From Lasiosphaeris hirsuta (taxonomy: Eukaryota; Ascomycota; Sordariomycetes; Sordariales; Lasiosphaeriaceae), in NCBI GenBank assembly GCA_030549175.1, contig JAUKUA010000007.1:4092001-4156000 (forward strand): a stretch of DNA of 64,000 nt. The letters run 5' to 3'. This document shows positions 32,354 to 44,670 of the stretch, piece after piece. The notes under the pieces were generated by a model. The model did no database searches. It was not told where the DNA came from and was given only the letters and a program-made list of their open reading frames with translations. The translations under genes were made by a program, and so were the position numbers. The stretch's first letter is position 1. Every line of letters begins with the position of its first letter.

Positions 32354-35133
32354 ATGGACATTTTGGATGCTGAAGATACTGCTGGCGCCGACTTCAGGCT
32401 GCCAAAAACATCCTTCTACGACAATGCCGGCTCGTTTGGCAATCATGAAACCGCGCTATCAAGCCCCGCACTGGACATTGTCGATTTCTTGTCGGTCGTG
32501 CAGTGGAGAAACATTGACCTACTACCCATGACGTGGGAACGTGGTTCCGGGGCAGATCCCGAAATGATCGGTGGCACGGCCAACATCCAGCAGTCGCTTG
32601 TCGACCTCCGGCTTGCCCTTGCCTGCAAGCGAATCCACTGGGAAAACTTCTTGGCCCAAGACGCTGAGACCGCCGTGCAACTTTTCATCACCGAAGTCGC
32701 CATCCTCGGGCATCCAGTCATTCGGCAGCACACTTCCATCGCCCGGCTAGAAGGTGTCTGCTGGGATATGGAGGAAACCGAGATCCGCCCGGTCCTGGTG
32801 TTCAAAAAAGCTCCCCATGGCGACCTCAGACGCTTTCTGCAAACGGATGAAGGTCGCCGCATATCAACAGATGTTCGGGTTCGCTTCTGCGCCAGTATTG
32901 CGGCGGCCATCATGACGCTGCATTCTTTTCGTGAGTGGAGGCCCCGCCGCCCCTCTCTAAGTTTGGCGCTTTTGGTCTAACAGCCGATAGACATCATCCA
33001 TGGCGATGTCAAGCCCGAGAATGTCCTAGTTTACGAGGATGCCCCCGGCACGTACAACGCTAAACTTGCAGATTTTGGCTATTCAACATTGAATACCACC
33101 CGCCGGGAAGACGAGGCGATTGCAATGCCCATATCTTGGCCGTGGACGGCCCCAGAGATATCAAAGGAGCACTCCGTCCTCTACTTTACACAAGCCAGGG
33201 CGGCGGACTGCTACTCGTTCGGAATGCTGTGCCTGTGGCTGCTCTTCACGGACGCTATTTCTAACAATCTAGAGGGTGGCGAGGACCTCCAGAAGCTGTG
33301 CCAGCTCAAGGAAGAGGGGAGACTGCAATCATTCGCACTAGACCTCGTTTCGAGGGCGATTGAGCCATCGAATGCGCATTCCCAGGCGCTGGCAAAGGGT
33401 CTCGCGTTTTTCTTCCGTTGGACGCTAGAAACCGATCCCTCTCTCCGCCGATTCCCGGAAGGCCAAATGGCCGAGGCAAGAGTAGCCTTCTGGAAGGGCG
33501 AGGCAGCAAAGAATCGGGGCGAGCCAATCCATGATCTGGCCGAGATAAGCCATCTAGGGATTCTCTATGAGGATATTCAAGGGATTAGACTTCCCTTTGG
33601 CTTTCTTCAGTACGTCGTGTCGCACCGCCATAGGGGACCGCATTCTAACTCGAGGATAGCTACTACACAATAAGGCACATGCCTCTTAGATATAATGTAG
33701 AGGATGTCAACCTGGATGTAAGTCTTACCGCAAAGCCAATCTCCATATTTTGTGGTTGTTACCTATGCTGACAGCTCGCACAGCTAACCGAGTTAATTGG
33801 CCAGCTTTCGGCATCGGACTTCCGCCTGTGGGTTCACCTACGGTCGAGTCTGGAAAAGCGGACATCAGAGCATTTTTCTGAATCTAGATGCCGCGAGGCC
33901 TCCTTTTCCTTGGCACTTCTTTCCATCATCGGACTTGGGCTCTCAGACGACGACAGTCAAGCTACCGTTGTGGATAGATGGCTCCTCAAGAGCGGTAGAA
34001 CCAGAGATGAGCTTGATGCCGAGGTCGATAAGATACGGTGTGCGGACAAGATTCCGTACAAGAGCACCAACGTACCATACGAATCCATCTCCGTTGCCGA
34101 AGAATATCTTCGGTCTAGTATTCTTGAAGATGCTCAAAAGGCTCACGAACGTGCGTTCACAGCTGTTGAGAATGTCCTGGGCAGCCAGAATGTCATATCC
34201 AGAAGACTCTGCATATCCCTAGCCAAGATATGGCTGAGCCAGGGCCTACATGAGAAGGCGGCAACGCTGCTGCGGGAACACATTGATAACTGGCACGGTA
34301 CCCTAGGCCCAAGCGGTCCGGATGTGATCCTGGCCCATAACCACCTGGCTTTCGCATGTATTAGCCAAGGCCGGTTTGACGAGGGGATATCGCTCCAGAA
34401 GACAGTGGTGGAAATGTCCACCAGGGCTTTTGGTGAAGAGCACAAGATCACCATAGCTGCGACTGGAAATCTCGCAGGCTCTTATTGGCAGCTTGGGAAA
34501 TTCAAAAGCGCCCAAGAGTTGCAGGCCAAGAACTACGATGTGGTCCGGAGGATCTATGGTCCCGACCACCCCAGGTCGCTATCGGCCGCTAATAATCTTG
34601 CGGCAACATACGAAATGCTGGGCCGACCTAAGGAAGCCGAACCATTGAAGCTGAGCGCGCTGCAGACCGCTGTTAGGATTCTTGGAGACGACCACATCAA
34701 TACCTGGGCAATCATGGGCAACCTAGCTAATAATTACCGTATGCAAGGACGATGGAACGAGTCTGCAGAGCTGGAACTCAAGGTGCTGGAAGCGAGGAGA
34801 CGCTTGCTTGGCCCTAAGCATTCGGATACCCTTAAGAGCATGGGCAATTTGGCCACGAGCTATTTTGAACAAGGCCGGACGGATGAAGCCTTGGAGCTGG
34901 AGAAACCAATCGCCGAGGCTATGACGGAGCAGCATGGCCCTCGTCACCCTTACACCCTTACAGCACGCAATAACCTTGCCCACTCTCTCAACGGGGTTTG
35001 TCGGAGGGCGGAAGCCATTGAAACAATGGCGGATGTCGTGCGGCTTAGGGCCGAGGTCTTAGGCCCAGACCACGTCGAGACGAAACGCTCTGCTGGTAAT
35101 CTGGCTCGATGGAGAGGAGAGCAGAGGTGTTGA
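32354..35133 (+). CDS. Protein kinase-TPR fusion protein (NLR-like)
   Basis: Four exons, 32354..32930, 32991..33609, 33660..33717 and 33784..35133, give 867 aa with all phases consistent. Introns are 50-66 bp with GTGAGT, GTACGT and GTAAGT donors. The kinase domain spans about residues 60-330: catalytic loop HGDVKPENVL with Asp198, Lys200 and Asn203, DFG at 220-222 (KLADFGYS), and WTAPEI as the APE motif. A lysine in LALACKRI is a candidate ATP anchor. Residues about 480-860 carry tandem 42-residue TPR units of the type seen in fungal NB-ARC receptors (GPDHPRSLSAANNLAATYEM; MGNLATSYFEQGRTDEALEL). There is no NB-ARC or NACHT between kinase and repeats. By analogy, TPRs would sense or scaffold and the kinase would signal. 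Intact. Confidence 0.88.
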
Positions 35134-35957
35134 AAACCCTCATTTCCGTACTCCGGGAAAAGGATTCTGACCCAAATAATGCGAAAGAGACTCTGTAGAG
35201 GCCCATTTAAGGTGTGTGATTCGATAGCAAAGGAAGAAGCGGCTTGGAGTACCTAGGGAGTTGGCGGGGCTAGCCATCTTCCTTTTCCACCACCATCTCC
35301 GAATCTACCCTTTTGACAACAGCTTTGAATGCCACCAACTGCATCGTGAAGCCCAGGTCACTGTCACGTTTTGGACACTGTAGGGAATGCACAGCACAAT
35401 CCGGGGCCTCAGGACCTATCGATAAGGGGTCCTCTCTTGGCAGCCAGGACAGGCAGGGAAGACCGCCGGCACTGAGGGGTTAAAGTTAAGACGAACCCTC
35501 AGGGTAAAATGGTGGGCTCACCAAGCCGCAGGCACCTACGCGGCCAAGGCGGTACCATAAGTCAGCGACCCTCACAGGTCACGGATTACTAGGGTTATCA
35601 CAGGTCGGTGGGATTGATGAGGTATCTAAGACCAAGGCAGCCAACCGTGGAAATCTACACCAAGTCTGGACCAAAGCCCCTAACTGGCCGTTAACTGGTA
35701 CGGAGGGGGGGCGAGGGTATAGAAGCACTATGGGGGGCTGCCGCGCGTGTGAAGAAGGCGAGAAACTTGGCCTTAGTATCGAAAGTCCGGGCCTGATGGT
35801 TGAAAAAGCGCTCTACCCATCAAAGTTTCCGCCCATGATCGCTGCCAGCCGTGTGGAGATCTGAGATAGAAAGAGAGTCTGGAGAAGAAGTTCGAGAGGT
35901 GGCCTGGATCTCGAGAAGGTCGGCCATTGTAATGGAGTGTTGGATCGAGGAGGATAG
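35134..35957. other. Intergenic, no gene seen
   Basis: No recognisable coding or repeat sequence. A TACCTAGG-like motif lies at 35250. Confidence 0.4.
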
Positions 35958-37208
35958 GCTTGGAAACTTCTTTTCCTGACTACACTGGTGGCCATCATCG
36001 TCGGCCCAGCCTCGGCCGTGCTAATGCTGCCCGGCCTGGACTGGTTTCCGCTCCAGGGGGCCTTCTCCAGCATGGCCATGCCCATTATATACACCAAATG
36101 GCCGAACGAGACATGGCCGCTGAACGTCACTGCCGAGCTGTTGATGAAAGACAAGGACTGCGCCACTGGTGTCCCGGCGCTGGCTTTACCGAAATTTGGA
36201 ACTGGATCAACGGGTGGGGAACCGCAGCATTCAACGAGAACTTGAACTTCCAGGCCCCAGCTGCTTCGGTCCGACGGCGCATGTTCATCAATGCGCCACA
36301 GCCCGACGAGACGTTTTCCCTCTACGCAACGGCCAGGGTGCCGTACAAGGACGACGGCGTCTCTAGCACCTGGCAGATCACCTGCGCTTTCATGGCCCAC
36401 TGGGTCCCGTCGTCGCTCGCCGTGAGTCCGTCCGAGGGCGACGAGCTTCGGAGTAACGTGACCAACCTTTCCGTGTTCTACAAGGACTTCAGTTTTGATT
36501 TCGACATCCCAGTTGGCCCGCCTATACGCCTAGAACAGATCTAGCTGCCATATCTTAATCCGCATGAGAACGCAACCATGGCAGGGCCCAACGGCACCAA
36601 CGTCACAGCCGAAGATTCAGCTATCGTCCAGCTTTTTAATCGGATGCTCATGCGGGACATCAAATACCACATTCTTTGCTCCTGGCAGCGGGAAGCAGAA
36701 GAGACCCTCAGAGGATAAAAAGGTTCATGCAGATGATGATGGGCACCTTGGTGGCCGAGGGGCTGGCGCGCACAACGTCCAACTCGGGGAATTGGATCAA
36801 GCTGCACGAGAACGCCACCAGCTCCGTGTTCGACGACCTAGCCTTTCAAGGGGGCCGGGGCGCCTCCGAGATTACCTTTGAATGGTCAAACACCGATCCT
36901 AACGGCCCCATCTGGCTCACAAGAGATAACCAACTACCGATGTACGCCCCCTCTGGGACTACCCTGGGACGGTAACCGACTTTATGAGCCAGCTCGTGAG
37001 CTTTGATCTTGACGCCCAGCAGTACGGCTATGGCTCGGCTATCACAGGCCCGACCGGTCGCTTCGCCGTCGCCGTCATGTTCATATACTACGCCATCCTT
37101 GGCGTCTACTTCGCAGCGGCGCTGTGCATGCGCGTCAAGACCATCATCGCCTGGGGCGACTTGCAGGACCTGGCCGTGCTGGTGTGGAATTCGCCCCCGC
37201 TGTCGTAG
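35958..37208 (+). pseudogene. Broken fungal multi-pass membrane protein gene
   Basis: Pieces of one protein lie in three frames. VAIIVGPASAVLMLPGLDWF and IYTKWPNETWPLNVTAELLM come first, then after a shift near 36170 FTEIWNWINGWGTAAFNENL and ADETFSLYATARVP-like sequence. A shift between 36540 and 36720 leads to FMQMMMGTLVAEGLARTTS. Another near 36975 leads to VSFDLDAQQYGYGSAITGPT, a membrane helix FAVAVMFIYYAILGVYFAAA, and MRVKTIIAWGDLQDLAVLVW. The layout (N-terminal membrane segment, large glycosylated-looking extracellular region with NET/NVT/NAT sites, C-terminal membrane segment) resembles uncharacterised transmembrane proteins common in Sordariomycetes. No biochemical function can be given. 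At least three frameshifts. Confidence 0.6.
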
Positions 37209-37772
37209 CTGGTTAGAGCCGGGGCCGGCGTTGACAGCACAGCTTTGTTGAGAAAGGGCAGGTTTAACCCAAGAGCCCAAAAATGGTCTCGTGTAAGCAG
37301 GGGCCCAGAACTGGGGGCATTTTATCAGGATATGTTATGCTGAAATTCCTACAAATCGCATAAGGGCTGATCTTAGAGTAGTCTACTATAAGGCCTCTCT
37401 TTTCTACCCACTCAATAATGGTATCTGCTAAATTGAACGTCTTTGACCCGAGTTTCATACTGTATCTTTACGTGTTATCGAAGACGGTGGTGGAAAGTTG
37501 GAGTGATTGCAGGAGGTACAGGTGCGAGACTTGGAGGGCAGAGGCTAACTCAAGTCTTACGGAAAAGGAAAGGTAAAACTGTCCATTTTTAAGAATAGGG
37601 ACCGATTTTGGCCATCTTCATATGTGAGACCAGTATTGGGCCCATTCGGCTAAAGTTGAAGCAGTTCAGCATGCTGTGGCGTGCGCAGCCTGCCGAAAAT
37701 GGTTATTAGGGTGATGCCCAGATTCGTCGTACAAAACACCAGTTTCTCTAACCTGCTGTCAGGCATTGTGAT
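37209..37772. other. Intergenic, no gene seen
   Basis: Lies between the 3' end of the membrane-protein relic and the 3' end of the Clr5-ankyrin gene. No domain found. Confidence 0.4.
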
Positions 37773-39053
37773 CTAGACTGGCGGAAACATGGTGACACTC
37801 CACAAAAGATTGGCGACAGCAGTATGTCCCCTCGACGCCGCCAGATGTATCGGGCGCGGGTCCTTTAAGCGCACAGGTACCTTGAAAGGAATCTCAACCT
37901 CGCCATGAGCCACGGGCGCTCTCACATCAGCCCCTTGCACTATCAGCAAGCCCACCACGTCGAAACGGCCGTAGAACGCAGCGACGTGAAGCGCGCTCAT
38001 ACCGGACTCGGAGCGGCTCTCGATGTTGGCGCCCGCGTCGATGAGCTGTCCCACAAGCGCTGCATTGCCGGCTTGCGCTGCGGCGCGTAGCTCGCGATCC
38101 TTCTTTTCCTGTTCCGATTCGGGCTGTGCCATAGCTGCTGTCTGGCATGCCGGGACAGCTCCTTTCTCCGTCGTGGCTGCGACGGGGGTGCTGCTCCCCT
38201 CGGAAATGGAAATCTCGTCGGGGTCGGTGACGATGAAACCCAGCCCGTCCAAGACCGAGTCCGAGTCCGTCTCGTCGGCTGGGTGCCGATCGCCAAGGCG
38301 CGAAGAAAAGGGGCTTTCGACCTCCATGGCAGCCTCTTCTGGGCTCAGGGTTCGATATGCTGTCTCGTCGTTTTCCGCTGGCAAGGGAAGTGGTATTTCC
38401 GTGGCAAACAGTGCGACAGCTGGAACTGCAGCGCTTTCATGCCGTTTCTTGGAAGCTTGTTCGCCAGAGGCGCGCGGTGTCGAGGCCACGGAATGGGGTG
38501 GGGATGACGCCATGTCGGATGGTGTCTCATACAAAATGTCGGAGGGGGTTGTTATCGAGACTATGAAACGGTCAGGCTTCCAATCGTCGAGGAACATGGC
38601 TGGTGCTCTTACGAGCTTGGGGCGACGCTGGGACAGCAGCATCCTCACTGGTGTTTTTCTTCTGTCGCTTCTCCCACCGGTCGATGTTATCTTGGGCGAC
38701 GGTGCGGCCACGAACGGTAAAGTGCGTGTCCTTGTCGTCCTGCATCTTGCGTTTCCGCTGAATGCGTACAATGTTCTCCATCTCTTCAGTGCTGATGTTT
38801 TTCTTCAGGTTCCAGTCTGCCAGCTTGGAAATCCACTGCTTTCTTCTGCCCCAGGAGTGAGTCTAGTGAGGCAAATGCGATAAAAGGAGCGGACTCACGT
38901 TGCGGAAAAACTATGTTGGCGCCTCATGACCCTCATGGTGTCTTCCAAAGTCCGGTTGTCGACCCAGTAGAGTTGGTAAACCTGGTCGTATACACTATCC
39001 CAGTCAATCGCCTTCGACTGTAGTGTCGGCCTGATGCTGGTGTGACGCGACAT
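37773..39053 (-). CDS. Clr5-domain ankyrin-repeat protein
   Basis: Three exons, 39053..38899, 38845..38613 and 38560..37773, 391 aa. Both introns are about 52 bp (GTGAGT...GGCAG and GTAAGA...CATAG). Residues about 15-75 form a Clr5 domain: DWDSVYDQVYQLYW, TLEDTMRVM, then across the intron WISKLADWNLKKN. A basic stretch (RIQRKRKMQDD) and a long Ser/Pro-rich linker follow. The C-terminus has about two to three ankyrin repeats (LRAAAQAGNAALVGQLIDAG, SALHVAAFYGRFDVVGLLI, PIHLAASRGHTAVANLL). Clr5 was first noted in a fission-yeast silencing factor. In filamentous fungi such fusions are abundant and mostly unstudied; a nuclear role is plausible but not shown here. Confidence 0.85.
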
Positions 39054-41603
39054 TGTCCCAAAATTTGAGAGGGGGCAAGTGCAGGGATCGAGTGTGGCCG
39101 GGTTTTAGCGGAGGAAAAGAATGTGCCGCTGAATGGCTCGGGGAACAAATGCGAAGAAATCTGGGAAATTTTTTTCGTTGAAATTAAACAAAGCTGCTGG
39201 GGTAGCATGGGCATACTCCCACAACCTTTTGAGGCTGAGAGCGATACATAATAGCGCTCGAAACTCGGAATGTCGTGCCAGGTGCGCCAGCCCTATCACA
39301 AATCAGCAACAAACTTCCCTCGCAGGTCGACTGGTGCTATGCCAAGACCGCACCGATGGGTCTGTGTAACGAACTCGCTCGGGTCCTCGCGCTCCAACGC
39401 CGTGACATTTCACCCCACGTTCCACGTTGGCCCTTGCTTCGCCTTGCATCCCTCCGTGCAAGGTCGAAAGACCGGTGACGCCCTGGACATGCGATCCCAG
39501 AAGAGCCTGGCAGCGTTATTCCGTCTTCCGCATGCCATCCTGCATTTGATGCGCCCAACCCAATTGACGTCCCGTCTTTGAAAGTGGAGCGCCCGATCCC
39601 CCGAGGCGACTTGGTATCTGCCACAGGGAATACACTATTCGTTGCTAGCCACACCGGTATTGCCACGCGGCTGGTCAGCCCTGCACTTTCCGCTTGCCCA
39701 TTGGCTCTTGCAGGTGAACAGCGAGGGATGGCGGGGGATCTTGGCCGCGGGCTGGTGGGGGTTTATCACGGGTTCCGCGCCATTCCCGCATTGTGCATGT
39801 CGTGAGGGGCCATGGCCATGGGCAAAATGGCGTCTGCAGGTGAGCATGTCCACACCCAGTTTTGACTAACCCGACTCACGGCCGCGCATGCGCGCCAACT
39901 TGCCACCTTGCAGCCAAAACCGTCCACGGGTGTGGTCTCTCGATTCATCCCATGCCTTGTTCCATCCCCGGTGCAAACGCAACGACGGCTGCCGAGCCTC
40001 GCGGAGAGGCGGGCAGATGGGGGGCAACAAATGTATTAGTAAATCCGTGTAATTCCAGCCTGGCCGCCCCAAGGCCAATGGACTGGACCTACACTAGGGC
40101 TCCCCGGGCCACTAGGCTCCGGCAAGGTCACAAAGCCGTTAGCTCTCGCGGCCTGTGAGAACCGAGGAAAAAGTGGTGGCTTCCTCACACGCGCACGAGG
40201 GGCTGTCGTAATACTTGCCCCCGAATGCCGCGCCAAGGAAAAACACACGGGAGTTGCCAAGCTGCGCAGCGCAACCATATACCATATCCATAGAACCTCA
40301 TTAAAAACATGAATCTACAAGCACTCAACACATAATCCTTTCAACGCCCTCACGGCAGAGGTAGTAAGTCAGACAGACACGCCAGTAGAAGGTTCATCAA
40401 CAAAGTCAATTGTGATCAAAAGAATTTCTGCTCCGGAACTATAGAGAGCAAAGTCTAGAGGATGTGGAAGAGGCGATTGTAGGGAAAAAGGCAGTGGCTG
40501 TCTGGATCTGCGGAAATAGGTGCGTAGTACGGATAGGCACAGGGCCACACATCATCACCGTCGTCTTCCACCCTACTCCGTACCTATCACTACCTCACCG
40601 TCCGTCACCACCAGACTAGCGCCATTCTAGCGGCACTTGAATTAAAGGAAGAAAGTTGTCCTGTGGGCCGCCGCACTTCCGCCTCTGACCGGTCATGCGA
40701 GATACTGCGGCGCTACTCCATATTAGGCAAGGCGCCGGTGAAATTGAAACTGTGAACATGCCCGGGAAAGCACTGAAAGCACTGAAATCACTGGAACGAA
40801 GGAACAAGCGCGCTCTCAGCCAGCTCGGACGAAGAGACACCGACGAGTTGTGCCACGCGCGACCTGCCCGAACGGGTAAAAAACTGTCCTGATCGATTTA
40901 TTTTCCGAGGTTGCAGGTCCTAATTTTTTAATTTTTTTTTTTTCTGTGTTTGAACAAAATCTCCAAACGCTAGGTACGAACCGATTGGTTGTACAAGATT
41001 GAGCAGCACTTAGCACGCTTGTTTCTTTTTATCTTGGCGAGGTCTGCCCCCTTTCCCACACGAGCTACCAAACTGCGAGCCCGTAAAATCACCCAGCCAT
41101 GTCGCCCAAGGTCGAGTCTTCACACTCGGTCCTGGGGATGCGGCATGTTGAGTACAAGTATGCAAGTGCACACCTTTGTACCTATTATGTATGCCACGAC
41201 TTGCAGCCTCCTCCTAGAAGGAAGCGGCGTTTTTCACCGAGTCTGACTGACCTTTGTTATTCATCGAGTCTGACTGACCTTTACCCTCTGGTTCTTTGTC
41301 CTCTGGTTCTCAAGGCTTCCTCTACCCCCCCCCCTCCCATCTTCTTCTCGGTTATTCTCTCGCGCAAATATAAAGTCTCTGCTTCAGCTCCCTCTAGGCG
41401 ATTCCCATATCTTTTCTTCACATTCTGTCTCTTCTCTCCCCCTTCCTTAGTGGTAAGCGGCCTGCCAAACCACATTTTTGCTCGGGGGTCTTTTCGATAC
41501 CGTCCCAACTCCAAGTCGGGTATACCTCGGGCTCCGCTAAAGGCTCCAATACCCAGATACGAGCGGCCTCCATGATCCAGCAATTCGCAACCCCAGTCCA
41601 GCC
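39054..41603. other. Long intergenic stretch
   Basis: No domain-bearing frame on either strand. The segment at 40475-40510 (GGAAAAAGGCAGTGG then TGTCTGGATCT) resembles 22578-22610. From 41230 on the plus strand is strongly pyrimidine-rich, as in many fungal promoters, and leads into the small gene at 41604. Confidence 0.45.
41369..41374 (+). promoter_or_regulatory. Putative TATA box of small paralog B
   Basis: TATAAA about 235 bp before the ATG at 41604, followed after a few bases by GCTTCAGCTCC. The same order is seen upstream of paralog A (22975). Confidence 0.4.
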
Positions 41604-41908
41604 ATGCCACCCACGTCTACCCATTCAACCTCTACGGCAGATGGCAAATCGTACGCTCAATATCCCGCACGCTCATACCCTTGGATACCTTGTGCTGATC
41701 ATGAGATGATAGTACCGACACATGCCCAGCAACGCTTGATTCCTATCTCGAAGCTCCCCTCCATCGGCTGGAGAAGCTCTCGCTCCAAGGGCCTCGGTCT
41801 GCCCCCAAGGCATGGAAAAACAAGAAGGCCAAGGTTAGGAAGGCTAAGGAATACCTGAAGGACTGGGACAAGGCATGGGACAAGGCAAAGAATTCTGGGT
41901 CCAACTAG
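41604..41908 (+). CDS. Small basic protein, paralog B (unknown family)
   Basis: Two exons, 41604..41650 and 41713..41908, 80 aa. The 62-bp intron (GTACGC...ATGATAG) sits in phase 2 directly after DGK, exactly as in paralog A. Shared blocks are LDSYLEAPLHRLEKLSL, a basic KKAKVRKAKEYL, and DWDKAWDKAK near the end. Two independent copies with a preserved frame, intron position and stop argue for selection on the protein. No signal peptide, membrane segment or known domain. It could bind nucleic acid through the Lys-rich tail, but this is guesswork. Confidence 0.75.
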
Positions 41909-42754
41909 GTGGTTTTGGATATTTCGTGTATCCATTTATTCGGTATCTAAGAGGCTTGCGATGTTGTGTTGATACTCGTGTTATTCAATCCTGCCAGCTG
42001 TCTGACAGGTGCATGGCTTTGCGCTGGTGATGCGATGCACGGTCCGTGCGAGGGCTGGGGGGGGGGACATATAACCTTTGAACGAAGACGGGATTCCGAC
42101 TCCACAGTCGCAACGGCCTCTCTCTATGTCTGACCAGCCGCCTCAGCTTTGGATGCGCACGACGCAATTGCTTCAAATATCTGTGGCCGTTGAAGACCGG
42201 TCCTGGGAGTCTTGATGAGACCACCCCCATTCCCATTCCAGTAGTCGGCGCATGCCCTGATGTTGGGATGGGAATAGTTGCTATTACTATCGCTACTGCT
42301 ACTTCTATGGAGAGGAGATGCAAGGTCCAGGAAGGGGGCTTGCATCTGCGCCAGGAAATAGGTGGTGAGCTAGAGCATAGATAGGCCTCTATTTGAGGCC
42401 CTAAGCCCAGTCTTATTAAAGAGACAAACATCAGACCATCCAAACCTACCGAACGACCTAGGTACCTGACCCGAGGCCAACTGGCAAGCAGGGCTAGGAA
42501 GCTAGAAGCATGCCAGGAGGGCGGTCAATCTAGGAGTACCTAGCCCAGCTACCACCACTAGCCAGCCCGACCGCTATTTTCAGGCGTTCTAGTACTATTT
42601 CCCCAAGTTCTAGACGTCTTTCGCGGACTATAGCGAGGTACTACGATGGCCTCGGAGCGAGACGGGTGGCAGGTACAATACAGCTCGTGTCTCGCCGACC
42701 AGGGGCAGCTGCATCATCGACAGGGGGCCCCTGAGCCTTGCTGGCATTTCATTT
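41909..42754. other. Intergenic, no gene seen
   Basis: Contains a G-rich run near 42056-42066 and an ACCTAGGTACCT palindrome at 42456-42467. No coding sequence recognised. Confidence 0.4.
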
Positions 42755-43760
42755 TTGCGCGGTGTGCAAACTCCACATCCCTTTGAGCCTCGGCAGCTGC
42801 TTTACCGCAAGTCCCTGAGCCCGTCATGGCTCCCCGATGTCAATGACGACGCCGCCAATGCCGATCATCGGCGCCTGCGTCGAATTGTCGAGGAAAACAT
42901 CGATAAACATATTGGACAAGGTTGCACCGAAAATTAGAGCACAATGACTGCCGAGGGCGCACTGAAGTTCTTGGACTCTTGGTAGCGAATGCAATACTCT
43001 GCAAACGAGCAGAAGGAATGCCTACACCAGTTCTTTGATCTTAACGAAGGCGCGGTCGAGAAGTATCAGGTGGATGGGTCTGGGTTCTGGAACGGAGACG
43101 AGATGGGAACGCGGCTAGCGATCTTAAATGGCAACGTGGAGATTCTTACTACCAAAAAGCAAAAGAAGCCAAGTTAGCAGACGAGGCAATCTAGACAGGA
43201 ATAGAGTGCTTACTATTAGGGGTTCGACAGCCTGAGGCCGTAGATTTCTCTAATCGAGAGTCTGCTACCTTAACTGGCTGCGGAAACGCAGTTGGTGATG
43301 TGGTACCGCCGTATTGCACCTTGGAGCAGTGGCCTAATGAATCTTGGGCCGAGATCGAGGATCTCGACGATCGGATCGATCTTAATTAGTTAGATACGGC
43401 GTTCAGCACCTAAAGCGAGCACATCAGTCTTTTCTCCGCTAAACAGTTCGGCTGGGGGAGCCTACTTATACACGCACCAATTTCGTACGCTCCTTCCAGC
43501 GTATAAAGTCTCTCGCCAGGCGCGTTTAGAGGTTACGCGTGAAAAAAAAACAGAAGCAGCAAGGTAAATCGCTCCGGGGCGCTGATGGATAATATAGCGG
43601 CCAGAGATCTTCGGCGCGCCGGAGAAAAGGCTACTCAGGCGGAGAGGGAGAATGCAAGCTAGGGGCAGCTTAAGATTATTGCCAATTTTCAGAAGGAGAT
43701 ATTGAAGAAGAAGCCTGGCAACAAGAAGCTCAATGAAAAAAGGTCATCTAGTTCAGCGGG
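42755..43760 (+). mobile_element. Decayed pogo-like DNA transposon fragment
   Basis: At 42989-43175 the frame reads FFDLNEGAVEKYQVDGSGFW, NGDEMGTRLAI, then KKPS, stop, QTRQSRQE. This resembles the first-Asp region of pogo/Tigger-type transposases, in which YNMDEKGF is followed by RQEWVT. Downstream pieces (RDLRRAGEKATQAEREN; FQKEILKKKPGNKKLNEK) fit the basic C-terminal tail of such proteins. Many stops; no terminal repeats found. It is a different lineage from the 29071 element. Confidence 0.5.
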
Positions 43761-44670
43761 CCTTGTAAGAATATCTCGAGCTCACCGGCCAAACTAGCGA
43801 TGATATCGCCTTTTACAGGAAGGACCCTCTTCATATGCCGCCGAGAAGATAAAAAGGCGAGATTTTCTTCGTTGGCGCTCCCCTCCGCTACGTACCGTCA
43901 GATCTCCAGCGGCCACTTCGCAATATTTCGCTAGAGCCGAAGTCAGAGACAGCGAAAGGAAAGATGCGGATCCATTTGGGTGATGGCCGATGGGAAGAAT
44001 TCTCGGACGTTGACGAGGAAGAGTACCAGTTTGCACCGCAGATGTTCGAGGAGGACCCCTGCTCGCTGCATGCGTGATATCTTCCTGCTGTTGCTAGGCG
44101 TCACCACTGTCAGTGTCTGGCTGTGTTGGCGGAGCATCAGTCGCAGCTCCTAGGGGCATGCTCGGTCGTCGACAGTCTCTGTATCCAGGTACTCCTGCTA
44201 TCACCAATATCAGCCATCTTCTAACCCACCCCAAAGAGAGCGACAACTCACCGAGTATAGCATGTGTGAGCCTTTCTCATCTTGGCACAATACCCCTGCC
44301 ATCTCCTCATAACTATACGAAAGCACCTTAGTCCTCCCCCTCCAGCAGCAGAGTGAACCCCTCCAGCCCTTTCAAACACCCTGCCAGATTGTATTCGCCC
44401 ACCTTCCTCGCGGAGCGAGAGCCTGTGTAATGGCGTGATGGCCATGGTGAAATGTCGTGGATCATAGCAGACTTCTGGTGAAGGGTGGGTGTCGTGGGGG
44501 AGACGGAAAAGGGGGGAAAGAGACTAGGTAATACCCCGGGCCAAGATTTATGGTGGGGGGACCAGGTAGGAAGCGAGACCGCCTGCGACGAAGTTGCCAT
44601 CCTGGAGACGCATTGTAGGCAAAGAGCAAAGAAGAGGGACAGTCGACAAGAGAGCAGAAAAGAAAAGAAA
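43761..44670. other. Gap, no gene seen
   Basis: No recognisable gene on either strand; probably transposon-derived or intergenic. Confidence 0.35.
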
